A DNA stretch of 64,000 bases from Rhizobium sp. 2MFCol3.1. GTDB taxonomy: Bacteria; Pseudomonadota; Alphaproteobacteria; Rhizobiales; Rhizobiaceae. How positions within the stretch are numbered: the first letter of the stretch is position 1; each line of letters begins with the position of its first letter. The notes beneath the pieces were generated by a model. That model searched no databases and was not told where the DNA came from. It saw only the letters and a program-made list of their open reading frames with translations. The position numbers and the translations under genes are program-made. The stretch spans positions 124,001-188,000 of the forward strand of contig NZ_KB898363.1 of the NCBI RefSeq assembly GCF_000377565.1, in the 5' to 3' direction. Positions 1 through 8,513 of the stretch are shown piece after piece.

Positions 1-963
1 ACAATCCCGATACCGAACGGAGAGCCGATCTATCTCAACGAGCTTCAGGACTTCTCGATCGCGGCAGTGATTGGCATCGGCTCAGATGGGAGATCATACC
101 CGGCTTTCCGCGTGTCCTGGTCGCCGGTAGAGGATGTCACCGTCACGGATATCGTGATCGAGTGGTGGATCAAGACTGAACCCGGAAACAAGTTCTCGCG
201 GACAGTGAAGGCGGACGCGAACATTGCCTTCATCCAGGAGGGCATCCTTAGCCTCACGACGTATCAGTTCCGGCACAAGCTGATCGCTGATCGGGTCACG
301 AACTGGTCTACGCCTATCGACATCACGTCTCTGGATGGCGGAAACGCCGACCTTGAGATCGGGCTCGGGAACATCAAGAAGGAAGTCCTGGACGTCTTCT
401 CGAACCTGTTTCAGGAGATCGACGACGTCCGTCCGTTGCTGCAGCAGCTGATGGAAGCGCATCAGATGAGCACGGCGGTCTCTGAGGTGTCGAGGCGGAA
501 GCTCTCGGCGGAGATCGGCAACAATAGGGCAACCTTTGATGAGCAGATCGCCGTCGTCGTTGATGACCTGTCTGCGGCGGTTGCTCAAACCACTGCCATC
601 GGGGCAACCGTCGATGACATCTCTGTCAACGGGCTGATCAAGTTCGGTGTCGCGGCAAATCAGGCCGGGGTCGACGCCAGATTTTCCGTGCTGCTCAGGG
701 CTTCGACCTCGCAGGCATACAAGGAGACCGGCTTCTTTCTGGAGCTTTACACCGTCTCCGGCGTCCAGCGCAGTCGGTTTGCGGTGATGGCCGATCAGTT
801 CGTTGTGACGGACGGAACGACCACTTCTTACCCGCTTGTCTACGAAGGCGGCGTCCTGAAACTGCAAATCGCCAACATCGGGACGATCCTCGTCGCCGAC
901 ATCAATCTCGGCGGCGGCAAGGTCCGGATCAATGAAAACGGCATAACGGTAAAGAGCGGCTGA
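1..963 (+). CDS. Phage tail tip / host-specificity protein (J-like), C-terminal part, 5' end outside window
   Basis: The reading frame is open from base 1, so this is the end of a longer gene; the GTG at 67 is only the first start-like codon inside the window. The visible part begins with a beta-rich fibronectin-III-like stretch (WSPVEDVTVTDIVIEWW), then a helical stretch (about residues 110-200 of the visible part), then a beta-rich end resembling the central-tail-fibre segment of J-like proteins (FSVLLRASTS, GFFLELYTV, FAVMADQFVVTDG). Such proteins sit at the tail tip and touch the host receptor. It ends in a TGATG overlap with the next gene, so the tail genes are translationally coupled. 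The family is inferred from motif style and position before fibre and lysis genes. Confidence 0.6.
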   Translation, partial: TIPIPNGEPIYLNELQDFSIAAVIGIGSDGRSYPAFRVSWSPVEDVTVTDIVIEWWIKTEPGNKFSRTVKADANIAFIQEGILSLTTYQFRHKLIADRVTNWSTPIDITSLDGGNADLEIGLGNIKKEVLDVFSNLFQEIDDVRPLLQQLMEAHQMSTAVSEVSRRKLSAEIGNNRATFDEQIAVVVDDLSAAVAQTTAIGATVDDISVNGLIKFGVAANQAGVDARFSVLLRASTSQAYKETGFFLELYTVSGVQRSRFAVMADQFVVTDGTTTSYPLVYEGGVLKLQIANIGTILVADINLGGGKVRINENGITVKSG

Positions 964-2489
964 TGGCAATTGCAGCATTCATCGGTGTCGATAGCCAGAA
1001 CGCCGGGTGCGTGAAAATTATGGCGTCGGATATCTACAATCCGTATTCGACGCCAGACACCGACTACGCGAAGTTCTTGTTCAACAGCAAGTACCAGACC
1101 ATGCGCTTCGCGGGCATCGTGGCGCGGGCTTACTCCGGAAGCGGACAAGCCTTCACGCCGGCCGGAACCGGAACCTCTAACTTCCTGACATTCTACGACG
1201 GCTACCTGACGAACATCGCGAACTATTTCATCAGGTCGAACGCCTTCCCGGCGCTGGAATATGCGGTGCCGCTGTTCGACATCAAGTACAAGGATGCCTC
1301 TGGTGTCGTGAACTATGGCGCTCGCGTGACGCGATACTTCCTCGGCTTTAATAATCGATCGGCGCTGTTCACGACGCCGGGATACGGCGAGGAAGGGTGG
1401 CTTACTAACTTCACCGGGACTGGCACCTATGCCTTCAACATGGCGCAGGGTTTTGGCACGCACTTCTTCAACTCGGAGTTTGCGCAGACTTACAAAGAAT
1501 TCGTTGTCTGGAACCTGCCTGGCACCGCCGTGCCGATCAATAACCCGCCTTTGGCGCCGGTGGCGGGTCAGGTGGCCGTTGAGATTACCCGGACAGCTTG
1601 TCGGGCGGCAAAGCCCGGTTACGACGTGAGGACTGCCACACCGTCTCAGCTAAGCTTCGACAGCTCTAGTTTGCCCGCGAAGGTGGTCGCAGCTGGGGAT
1701 ATCGCTCTACCAAGCGGGACGACAGTTTATCCGTTGACCGCGTTGGCGGGTGTAGCGATCGGGCAGCTGAGAGCTGACGTCATCGTCTACCAGGGCGGCA
1801 CTATCTTCTATCCCACTAACCCGCTTTCGACCGAAACTGAATACGGCGCAGACTACCAGTTCAGCGGGGCAAACATCGTCTTCTCGAACCCCTTCGGTGC
1901 AGCGCGCGCCAGGTTCATCGTTTACGCCCTCGACGATTCATCACCGTCTGCGGGCGACAATGACGTGTGGCGAGAGTTCAACGATGGTACGCGGGATGTT
2001 CTTCAGTTCCTTCGCCCTGGAGCGGCAAGGCCACCGCGGCTATCTGATATCATGGTCGACAGCCGCTGGCCGCAGGTCCGGATACTGAACGAAGGCTATA
2101 TCGACGTCGGCGGGGTCAATGGCGCCCAACAATGGGTGGTCCCGCTTTCAACGGGCGGCCTTTTTCCCTTCGTCAAATACGTCACGGTGCATGCCGGTGG
2201 CTCTGGTGTTCGGCTCGGGAACTTCAGCGGGACGATATCGAGCCGCGTGAAGGCCCCATATACAGTCTATGGCTACTATGACACCGCAGACGCGGGCAAA
2301 GCTTATTACACGGCAGGCGACAGCACCTACTGCCAGCTGACGCCATCAGAAGCGCGGTTTTTCACCTTTAGGGGGCTGCCAACCCGTCGCTACCTCTCTG
2401 GTGGCAGCAACATCTCCAACCTTGTCACCGAGAACGATCCGACGCCCATCATAGGCATCCGATATTATATTCTCGGCATCCCAGCTTAG
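963..2489 (+). CDS. Phage tail-associated protein of unknown function (508 aa)
   Basis: The ATG overlaps the stop of the upstream tail protein (TGATG). The protein is rich in Gly, Ser, Thr and aromatic residues with no membrane segment, as is usual for structural tail proteins. I recognise no named domain. It lies between the J-like tail tip gene and a fibre gene, so a distal tail or baseplate accessory role is likely but inferred only from order. Confidence 0.6.
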   Translation: MAIAAFIGVDSQNAGCVKIMASDIYNPYSTPDTDYAKFLFNSKYQTMRFAGIVARAYSGSGQAFTPAGTGTSNFLTFYDGYLTNIANYFIRSNAFPALEYAVPLFDIKYKDASGVVNYGARVTRYFLGFNNRSALFTTPGYGEEGWLTNFTGTGTYAFNMAQGFGTHFFNSEFAQTYKEFVVWNLPGTAVPINNPPLAPVAGQVAVEITRTACRAAKPGYDVRTATPSQLSFDSSSLPAKVVAAGDIALPSGTTVYPLTALAGVAIGQLRADVIVYQGGTIFYPTNPLSTETEYGADYQFSGANIVFSNPFGAARARFIVYALDDSSPSAGDNDVWREFNDGTRDVLQFLRPGAARPPRLSDIMVDSRWPQVRILNEGYIDVGGVNGAQQWVVPLSTGGLFPFVKYVTVHAGGSGVRLGNFSGTISSRVKAPYTVYGYYDTADAGKAYYTAGDSTYCQLTPSEARFFTFRGLPTRRYLSGGSNISNLVTENDPTPIIGIRYYILGIPA

Positions 2490-2501
2490 GGGCTTCACGA
2501 C

Positions 2502-4208
2502 ATGACGATCGCATATACGACAGGGCAAATCACCCTGACGAACGGCTCTGCTGTGGTTACTGGCATCGGCACCGCTTGGCAGGTGTCCCTGATCGCCGGT
2601 GGCTTCATTGCTGCTGAAGCGGACGGCAACCCCCTGCCGATCGCGACAGTCGACAGCGATACCTCAATCACAGCCGCGATTGAATGGATGGGGGCGAGCG
2701 GCACCTATGATTATGCTTTGGTCCGCGACACCGCCTATCTCCAGCAGCTCAACGTCAACAGCAATACGCTGGCGCGCCTGATCGCCGAACTCGATGCTGG
2801 CACGATCTTCAAATATGACGCCAGCGGTGATCTCGCTGGGCGTGCCACCTATGACGCTCGCGCCAAAGGGTTTTCGTACCTAGTATTCATCGGGGTGACG
2901 GTGCCTGTCTTGTACGTCAAGGCGTCCGCAACCTCTGGCGACTGGAGCGGCCCGTTCGCCTATGGCACTGGACCGGTCGGCCCGATGGGCCCGGCGGGTT
3001 ACGTCAACCCGAGAGGGGTCTATAGTGCTGCAACCGCCTACTCTCGCAACGATGGCGTCTTGTACAATGGATCGTCGTTTGTTGCGCTGCAGCCGACGAC
3101 GGGTAACGCGCCGCCGACCCTTCCGACGATATCGAACGCCTACTGGCAGCTCACGGCGCTCAAGGGGACGGACGGCACTGGTACGGGTGATGTCGTCGGG
3201 CCGGCAGGGGTGGTCGACGGTCTTGTAGCGGCATTTGACGGTGTCACGGGTAAACTCATAAAAGCACTGACGTCAGCAGAGTTGAAAGCCTTTATTGGTC
3301 CGACCGAAGGCAGAAACGACGCATTGTTAGCCATCGAAATAGCCGATCTCAAGGGGCAGCGGATGGGTATGATCGGTGGTGTGGCGGATGCGTTTGATGA
3401 CGTGTCCGGTATCCTTGCTGGATCTTCGGCCAACTACGTCTATGATGCGGCGAACGACTGGTTCTCGCCTGCAAATGACATTTCTGCCGCTGCGGCGCCA
3501 AACACAACGGCGCCAATTAGCAATATCACTGTCTTTAACAGGGATGTTGCAATCTCGAATGGTCGCACGGTTTTGGGGCTTCTGCTGAACTCTTCAGTAG
3601 CTGGAAGCTACTCGTTGAAGATAGCGCAACGAACCGCTGCAGGGGCCTACAATATTGTCTACAACCAGGTGGTATCACATCCGGGTGGCGCTGTTCTTTA
3701 TTCGCTCACCACTCCATACACCGTTCCGGCGTCTGGAACATTTTACATGGGGGCGTCTTCCCCACTGAGTAATCCCCAGTTCATTGCGTTGTCGTCTCGG
3801 GCTTACAAAACCGGAGATTTAACCGGCGCGCAAACCGGCTTCACCGAAGACGCGAACGTACAAACGTTTTCAATTGGGGCGGTGTACGGATTGCTCAACA
3901 TGACGCTGGTTTCGGTCAACTACCCAACGCCATCCGCGCCCTCGATTGCCCGTGTTGCAGTACAGCTTGCCGACGCTTTGACTCTAGCGCCAAACACTGA
4001 TTTCACCATGGAAGTGACGCGCGACGGCGGTACGACCTGGACTGCGGTAACTCTCGCGTTGACTATGCCGTCACTTGGCGGCGTGAAAATGTACGAGGGC
4101 ACCGTTTCTTTGGTTGCCCAGCCAAGCGGCACAGCAATCGGCTGGCGGTTCAAGACGCTCACGAACAAGAACATCATCGCGTCGGGCGTTGTTTTGCAGC
4201 AATCATAA
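2502..4208 (+). CDS. Phage tail fibre-like protein (568 aa)
   Basis: The start (MTIAYTTGQITLTNGSAVVT) has the short beta-rich N-terminal module common in tail fibre proteins that attach to the tail. Around residues 160-170 is a short collagen-like segment (GPVGPMGPAG), followed by a Gly/Thr-rich beta region and a C-terminal beta-sandwich-like end. Short Gly-X-Y segments of this kind are frequent in phage fibres and help trimerisation. It is the last and probably receptor-contacting component of the tail module. The Gly-X-Y run is too short to call a collagen domain. Confidence 0.65.
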   Translation: MTIAYTTGQITLTNGSAVVTGIGTAWQVSLIAGGFIAAEADGNPLPIATVDSDTSITAAIEWMGASGTYDYALVRDTAYLQQLNVNSNTLARLIAELDAGTIFKYDASGDLAGRATYDARAKGFSYLVFIGVTVPVLYVKASATSGDWSGPFAYGTGPVGPMGPAGYVNPRGVYSAATAYSRNDGVLYNGSSFVALQPTTGNAPPTLPTISNAYWQLTALKGTDGTGTGDVVGPAGVVDGLVAAFDGVTGKLIKALTSAELKAFIGPTEGRNDALLAIEIADLKGQRMGMIGGVADAFDDVSGILAGSSANYVYDAANDWFSPANDISAAAAPNTTAPISNITVFNRDVAISNGRTVLGLLLNSSVAGSYSLKIAQRTAAGAYNIVYNQVVSHPGGAVLYSLTTPYTVPASGTFYMGASSPLSNPQFIALSSRAYKTGDLTGAQTGFTEDANVQTFSIGAVYGLLNMTLVSVNYPTPSAPSIARVAVQLADALTLAPNTDFTMEVTRDGGTTWTAVTLALTMPSLGGVKMYEGTVSLVAQPSGTAIGWRFKTLTNKNIIASGVVLQQS

Positions 4209-4218
4209 GGATCTCACC

Positions 4219-4545
4219 ATGCCAACAATGTGGGGCACTCTGGCACCTGTAGCGGTTCCGGAAACGATAAGCCGTCGCCAGTTCTACCAGGAATTGGCCA
4301 ACCGGGAGATGATCACCAAGGAAGAGGCGCTGGCGGCGATCGCTGCCAATACCTTGCCAGCTGAGTTTGCTGAGATGGTCGACGCCATCCTCGACGAGGA
4401 TATCCAATGGCAGGCCCGCATGCTGCTCGCCGGCGCTACTGAGTTCAAGCGCAGCAACTGGTTCGTTGACTTCTTCGCCGCTATGAAGTCGCTTTCGAGC
4501 GAGTACATGGACGGCTTCTGGCGCGCTGGCGCCCTGCTGGACTGA
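4219..4545 (+). CDS. Small phage protein, hypothetical (108 aa)
   Basis: I chose the ATG at 4219 because AAGGA lies about 8 bases upstream; an earlier in-frame start would lie inside the fibre gene. The protein is mostly helical (SRRQFYQELANREMITKEEA; a run of Ala/Glu residues in the middle) with no membrane segment. It sits just after the fibre gene and before the endolysin gene. Small proteins at this place are sometimes fibre-assembly chaperones, but nothing in the sequence proves that. Confidence 0.6.
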   Translation: MPTMWGTLAPVAVPETISRRQFYQELANREMITKEEALAAIAANTLPAEFAEMVDAILDEDIQWQARMLLAGATEFKRSNWFVDFFAAMKSLSSEYMDGFWRAGALLD

Positions 4546-4585
4546 TCCAGACCGAACATCCTCTCACAAACCATCGGAGATCACC

Positions 4586-5209
4586 ATGGACCGATCGCGA
4601 TTCTTCGCGAGCGTTCGAACCTCATTGTTCGGCGGCTCGCTTACTGCGTCTCAAGTACAGGGGACGGAGGCCATTCTCGACGAGGCAGCGAAGGCTGTCA
4701 TCGACGCGCGCTGGCTGGCCTATATGCTGGCGACGGCCTTCCACGAGACGGCTCGCACCATGCAGCCGGTCATCGAGACACGCCAGTCGGACGAGGTCAC
4801 CAACCCGACGGTCGACAAGGCCATCGCCCGCCTGGAAAGCTCATGGGCAAAGGGCCGGATGCCTTGGGTCAAGTCGGCCTACTGGCGGAAGGATGCGCAG
4901 GGCAAGTCGTGGCTGGGCCGTGGGCTCGTGCAACTGACCCACAAGGCCAACTATGAGCGGATGGGGCCGATAGTCGGCGCCGACCTAGTTGGCAACCCGG
5001 ATCTGGCCATGCGCGACGACGTCGCCGTCAAGATCATGTTCGAGGGTATGGCTCGCGGTCTCTTCACCGGCAAGAAGCTCGGCGACTACTTCACCGCGCA
5101 GAGCTCCGACTGGGTGAGCGCTCGCAAGATCATAAACGGCCTCGATCGGGCTAACGACGTCGCCGGCTATGCCAAGCGATTCTACGAAGCCTTGCAGGCT
5201 GCCGCATGA
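4586..5209 (+). CDS. Phage endolysin, glycoside hydrolase family 19 (chitinase-like) type
   Basis: The 207-aa protein shows two landmarks of GH19-type endolysins: AFHET near residues 51-55, with the first candidate catalytic glutamate at E54, and LGRGLVQLTHKANY near residues 110-123, which lines the substrate groove. These enzymes cut the glycan strands of peptidoglycan. No signal peptide is visible, so it should need a holin to reach the wall. It overlaps the next gene by four bases (ATGA at 5206), tying it to the membrane proteins that follow. Length fits single-domain phage lysozymes of this family. Confidence 0.85.
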   Translation: MDRSRFFASVRTSLFGGSLTASQVQGTEAILDEAAKAVIDARWLAYMLATAFHETARTMQPVIETRQSDEVTNPTVDKAIARLESSWAKGRMPWVKSAYWRKDAQGKSWLGRGLVQLTHKANYERMGPIVGADLVGNPDLAMRDDVAVKIMFEGMARGLFTGKKLGDYFTAQSSDWVSARKIINGLDRANDVAGYAKRFYEALQAAA

Positions 5210-5574
5210 AGACGAAGGGGAAGCCCACTGAGGCGAAAAAGACCGGAGAGCCTGGCTGGAAATGGCGCCGCCTGATCATCTTCCCAGTCGTCACCTGGGC
5301 TTGCTGGCAGCTAATGAAGCTCATCGACGCGCCCGACACTAGGGTCAATGAAACAGTCGCATGGATATGGGGCGTCATGATCATGGTCCTCGTGCTCGGC
5401 TACACCGGGTTTGCGACCGTCCAAGACATCATCGCGATCTGGCGCACTGGGACTGGCCTGCCATACGCCACGCCTCCTGTGGCCGTCGACGGCGATCCGG
5501 TCGATCGGGCTTGCCCAGAGCCATACGAGCCTCCGCCCCAACCATTCAACGCCAAAGACGAGGGCAGGCCATGA
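5206..5574 (+). CDS. Putative holin-like membrane protein (122 aa)
   Basis: A basic N-terminus (KTKGKPTEAKKTGE) is followed by two hydrophobic helices, about residues 23-38 and 52-72, then a polar Pro-rich tail. Two membrane segments with a charged end is a common holin layout. It overlaps the endolysin gene (ATGA) and the spanin gene (ATGA at 5571), which is the usual place for a holin. Two other membrane proteins in this cassette are alternative holin candidates, so the specific call is uncertain. Confidence 0.5.
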   Translation: MKTKGKPTEAKKTGEPGWKWRRLIIFPVVTWACWQLMKLIDAPDTRVNETVAWIWGVMIMVLVLGYTGFATVQDIIAIWRTGTGLPYATPPVAVDGDPVDRACPEPYEPPPQPFNAKDEGRP

Positions 5575-6035
5575 TTGGTGCCATCTTCACATTCCTGTAC
5601 CGCGCGATCGGCTTCGGTGGCTTGGCCTTCCTTGGTCTCTACGTCTACGACTGGGGCATTCCGGGCGCGTCGCGCATTCCATACCTGTCGAGCATCCCGA
5701 TCATCGGTGACCTCACGACGGGTAGGGCGCACTCCTTCGCCGCCGATCAGGTCAAGCTCGCCACGGCCGCTCAGACGGCCATCTACAACGCCCGCATCGA
5801 GAAGATGGTGTCCGCAGCCGAACTGACGGCAGCAAACGCTACGCTGGCCCGTGAGCGCGCTTTAAGGCGAATGGCGGACGAAGCGGCGGCGGAAGCCGAC
5901 AAGCGCGCCATTGACGCCAAGCGAGGCGAGGAAGCCAAGGCTGCCGAGATAGAACGCCTCCGTGCTGAAGCCGATCAGGATGCCGAACTCTCACGCCCTA
6001 ACGATAAGGACAGGTCATGGTCACCAAAACGATAG
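5571..6035 (+). CDS. Inner-membrane spanin (Rz-like, 154 aa)
   Basis: I start it at ATG 5571, which overlaps the stop of the holin-like gene; the frame is open upstream but that part overlaps the holin-like gene. It has one N-terminal membrane segment (about residues 5-25) followed by a long Ala/Glu/Arg-rich periplasmic coiled coil (about 60-145). This is the i-spanin layout, which links inner and outer membranes in the last step of lysis. The o-spanin-like lipoprotein gene starts inside its 3' end in another frame, the classical Rz/Rz1 overlap. Confidence 0.65.
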   Translation: MIGAIFTFLYRAIGFGGLAFLGLYVYDWGIPGASRIPYLSSIPIIGDLTTGRAHSFAADQVKLATAAQTAIYNARIEKMVSAAELTAANATLARERALRRMADEAAAEADKRAIDAKRGEEAKAAEIERLRAEADQDAELSRPNDKDRSWSPKR

Positions 6036-6325
6036 CCGTCCTCGTCATGGCAGTGGCTCTCGCTACTTGCCAGTCGACGGACGAGAAGGCGGACGGGCGC
6101 TTGCAGTCTGCTGCGGTGACGCGAGGGCAGGCGGCCGCGCAAAGCCCGCCCATTGTCCCGATCCCAGCCTGCATCGCCCATATGGAGCGAGTCCAGCTCC
6201 GAGACGAGCCGTGGGTGATCTTCAAGTTCCGATGGGAGGTCGCGGCCGACAACCGGGACAAGCAGGCTGACGACTGCGCGGCATGGATTGCCGATCTCAA
6301 CCGGCGAAACGCCACGGTGAAGTGA
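6017..6325 (+). CDS. Outer-membrane spanin (Rz1-like lipoprotein, 102 aa)
   Basis: The N-terminus is a short hydrophobic signal ending in LATC, so Cys18 is a candidate lipidation site; Thr at -1 is unusual for a lipobox, where Gly, Ala or Ser is normal. A Pro-containing segment (QSPPIVPIPAC) follows, as in Rz1 proteins. The start lies 19 bases inside the preceding spanin gene in a different frame. Overlap, size and lipobox together support the o-spanin role. Confidence 0.55.
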   Translation: MVTKTIAVLVMAVALATCQSTDEKADGRLQSAAVTRGQAAAQSPPIVPIPACIAHMERVQLRDEPWVIFKFRWEVAADNRDKQADDCAAWIADLNRRNATVK

Positions 6326-6329
6326 AACC

Positions 6330-6611
6330 ATGCAGCCAGACATAGCAACCGGCATCACAGCGCCATTCTTCGCCAACGGCATCATAGGCTCGATCTGTGT
6401 CGCCCTGGCCCTCTTCATCCTCAAACTGTGGACGGAAATGAAAAACGAGAGAGCAGCGCACAAGGTCGAGCTCGCGGCCAAAGACGCTCTCATCGAAAAG
6501 CTGTATGATGCCAGGATCAATGAAGCGCGGGTCGGTTTCGAGATCATCAAGGCGAATGAACGCTCTCTCGATGCCTTTGTCGCCGCGGTCAACGCAAGGA
6601 AGGCATCCTGA
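6330..6611 (+). CDS. Small phage membrane protein, second holin candidate (93 aa)
   Basis: One hydrophobic helix (about residues 13-34, FFANGIIGSICVALALFILKLW) with a short outside N-terminus is followed by a charged coiled-coil C-terminus. Single-span proteins of this shape can be holins, antiholins or lysis accessory proteins. The gene follows the spanins after four bases and shares a TGATG overlap with the next one. Confidence 0.55.
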   Translation: MQPDIATGITAPFFANGIIGSICVALALFILKLWTEMKNERAAHKVELAAKDALIEKLYDARINEARVGFEIIKANERSLDAFVAAVNARKAS

Positions 6612-6832
6612 TGGCATTCCTGAACCTAGTGAAGCGCATGTTGGATACCCGGATTGAACCGGTGACCTCCGATAGCGTTGCCCCCGCCGAACGAAACCAC
6701 GCCAAGGAAAGACAGCTGCATGAGGCTGTCACTGACATGGTCCAAGCCAAGTTCAACGTCGAGCGTCGATCTTGGGAAATACGGCAGGAACTTGCCGGGA
6801 ATGTCCTCAGCATCGTATCTGGAAAAATATAA
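6611..6832 (+). CDS. Small phage protein, hypothetical (73 aa)
   Basis: The ATG overlaps the preceding stop (TGATG), and the next ATG directly follows its TAA stop, so it is part of a tightly packed operon. The protein is charged and helical with no membrane segment and no motif I know. Coupling to the lysis genes suggests the same transcript, but no function can be assigned. Confidence 0.5.
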   Translation: MAFLNLVKRMLDTRIEPVTSDSVAPAERNHAKERQLHEAVTDMVQAKFNVERRSWEIRQELAGNVLSIVSGKI

Positions 6833-7321
6833 ATGATCAGAAGCCTCACGCCTAATCGCGCCGTCGTCTTCGCTGTCGGTGCGTTCCTTGCCTACTGGAT
6901 CGCCTCGATGTTCGTGCCGCCGCTCGTGCTGCGCGATATCTTCAACTCATTGGCCTTCGGGACAGCGGTGATCATCACGATCACCTGGGGGCCAGCCGCG
7001 TTTCGAGCCGTCAAAAATGGTGCTGACAGCGGTGAATGGTTGCTCGTACTCGCCATCTTCCTGATCTGGCTGGTGGTGCTCTGCCAGCGGCTATACGTCA
7101 TTGCCTTCAATTGGCTCGGTAGACCTGAGAGTTGGGCCTTGTCCCCGGTGTCCGGCTTTTGGCCCTACTCATACACTGTGGCAGGAATGTTATTCCTGAG
7201 CGCACCCGGCTTTCGGGATGGCGACCTTTCAACCCGGAACATCTGGGCGATCATCTTGGCGGTGGCAATTGGCTCCCTGCTGGCTGGCGTGATGATAGGT
7301 GCATCCATCTCCACCGTTTGA
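6833..7321 (+). CDS. Phage-encoded integral membrane protein, hypothetical (162 aa)
   Basis: Four hydrophobic segments are visible, at about residues 11-30, 37-55, 67-88 and 135-160. It is the last rightward gene of the lysis/late operon; the next gene is on the other strand. Terminal multi-span proteins in this position are often prophage cargo such as superinfection-exclusion proteins, but no motif identifies this one. Confidence 0.55.
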   Translation: MIRSLTPNRAVVFAVGAFLAYWIASMFVPPLVLRDIFNSLAFGTAVIITITWGPAAFRAVKNGADSGEWLLVLAIFLIWLVVLCQRLYVIAFNWLGRPESWALSPVSGFWPYSYTVAGMLFLSAPGFRDGDLSTRNIWAIILAVAIGSLLAGVMIGASISTV

Positions 7322-7324
7322 AGG

Positions 7325-7882
7325 TTAGGAGCCGTGACGGGCAGAATAGCCGAACTCTGCGTTTCTGCTGAGCCTCGCTTCCGTCGCGGCTTCAATTGAC
7401 GGGAAATAGCCGATGAACTTGTTTTGTCCGACTTCCGTTGAGATGTATGCCATCCATTTCCCCCTCCGTTTGTCGAAGCACACACCCGTCACGCCGCTGG
7501 TATTGCGCTTGTACTGGGCTGTGTTGCGCCTGTTCACGGAGGTCGACACGTCCCTGAGATTGACGAACCGATTGTCTGCTCTGTTGCCGTTCTCGTGGTC
7601 AATCTGGTCTGCCGGCCACTCTCCAGTTTCGAGAAGCCACGCGACACGGTGAGCGAAATACTGCTTCCCATCGATCGTTCCGTGGAGATATCCCGCTGAG
7701 TGTTTGGTGGTCAGTGCAGGCTTGTTGGCATATCTCGCGTTCCACGCCGCACAGGATTGCTCTCGTCCCCAGCGGCTATCTTTGAACATCGCTGGCTGGC
7801 GTTCTAGCCACGTAAGCTGCCCGGTCTCACGATCATAGCGGATCAGCTTGCTGATCTGTTCAAAGCTCAGTTCATCTTTCAT
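7325..7882 (-). CDS. HNH homing endonuclease with AP2 DNA-binding domain
   Basis: The protein has 185 residues. The HNH motif runs from HRVAWLL (H79) through IDHENGNRADNR (H96, N100, N104) to NLRDVS. The C-terminal part (about 131-175), with SGVTGVCFDKRRGKWMAYIS and an IGYFPSIEAATEAR helix, is an AP2-type DNA-binding domain. This HNH-AP2 architecture is typical of free-standing phage homing endonucleases that nick DNA and spread into phage genomes. It is convergent with the rightward late operon, with only three bases between stops, and is the last gene of the leftward block. Confidence 0.88.
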   Translation of the reverse strand: MKDELSFEQISKLIRYDRETGQLTWLERQPAMFKDSRWGREQSCAAWNARYANKPALTTKHSAGYLHGTIDGKQYFAHRVAWLLETGEWPADQIDHENGNRADNRFVNLRDVSTSVNRRNTAQYKRNTSGVTGVCFDKRRGKWMAYISTEVGQNKFIGYFPSIEAATEARLSRNAEFGYSARHGS

Positions 7883-8121
7883 TTGCTACACACATCGCTC
7901 TGTACGGGCGGTGGGGGGCTGGCATCGAGATAGCGGAGCGCCCATGTGGGATGGTAGATGCCCGCCCAATTGTCGCCGTCGAGCCTGATCCGGAGCCTGC
8001 CGCTATCCGCTCGAATGATGGTGCCAAAGCGCGGCCCAGAACCATTGTCGCCCGCATACTCGACGCGACCGCCGCGTTTGGCAGGAACCCTGTAGTTCTT
8101 CCTGACCCACTCCATGCTCAT
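7879..8121 (-). CDS. Small phage protein, hypothetical (80 aa)
   Basis: It overlaps the HNH gene by four bases and the upstream gene by four bases, so it belongs to the leftward cargo operon. The sequence is basic and beta-rich (RGGRVEYAG, PRFGTIIRADSGRLRIRLDG), resembling a small SH3-like barrel. No function is recognised. Confidence 0.55.
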   Translation of the reverse strand: MSMEWVRKNYRVPAKRGGRVEYAGDNGSGPRFGTIIRADSGRLRIRLDGDNWAGIYHPTWALRYLDASPPPPVQSDVCSK

Positions 8122-8513
8122 ATTTGTGCCTCCGGAGAATTGATGATGCGCATAACGGCGTCAGCCTGCCATGCCACAAGATCTCGATTGCCCTTGAAAC
8201 CTTCCGTGGCGCCGGGATCGAACAGCGCTTTCATGATGCGGCTGCGCAAGGGGTCGGCCGGTGGGGTGGCGCGAAGGAACCGGCCACATTTCTCCGGCCC
8301 GCAGTGGTCAATCTTCTCCACGGCGAACTCGAAAGGCACAATCCATGCGTCAGGGTGTCCCGGCCACGTGTAGCCGCTGCCGCCATGGCGCCAAACGCCG
8401 TTCTCAGTCTGGATTTGCACCATGACGCCCGCCCACGACTGCGCGCGTTTGCTGTTCGGATATTGCCGAAGGTACTTCTGTGTTATGAAGTCGCGACCAA
8501 ATAGCCTGCTCAT
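8118..8513 (-). CDS. Phage cargo protein, hypothetical (131 aa)
   Basis: It overlaps both neighbours by four bases. It contains DAWIVPFEFAVEKI, similar to CWIVPFDAFEGL near the end of the next upstream gene, so the two share a short segment type. A pair of cysteines (CGPEKC) follows. No catalytic motif is recognised. Confidence 0.55.
   Translation of the reverse strand: MSRLFGRDFITQKYLRQYPNSKRAQSWAGVMVQIQTENGVWRHGGSGYTWPGHPDAWIVPFEFAVEKIDHCGPEKCGRFLRATPPADPLRSRIMKALFDPGATEGFKGNRDLVAWQADAVMRIINSPEAQI

Noticed and set aside
94..978. Minus-strand frame of 294 aa opposite the tail tip gene
   Set aside because: Arg/Asp-rich composition typical of the antisense of GC-rich coding DNA; the plus-strand tail gene is clearly real.
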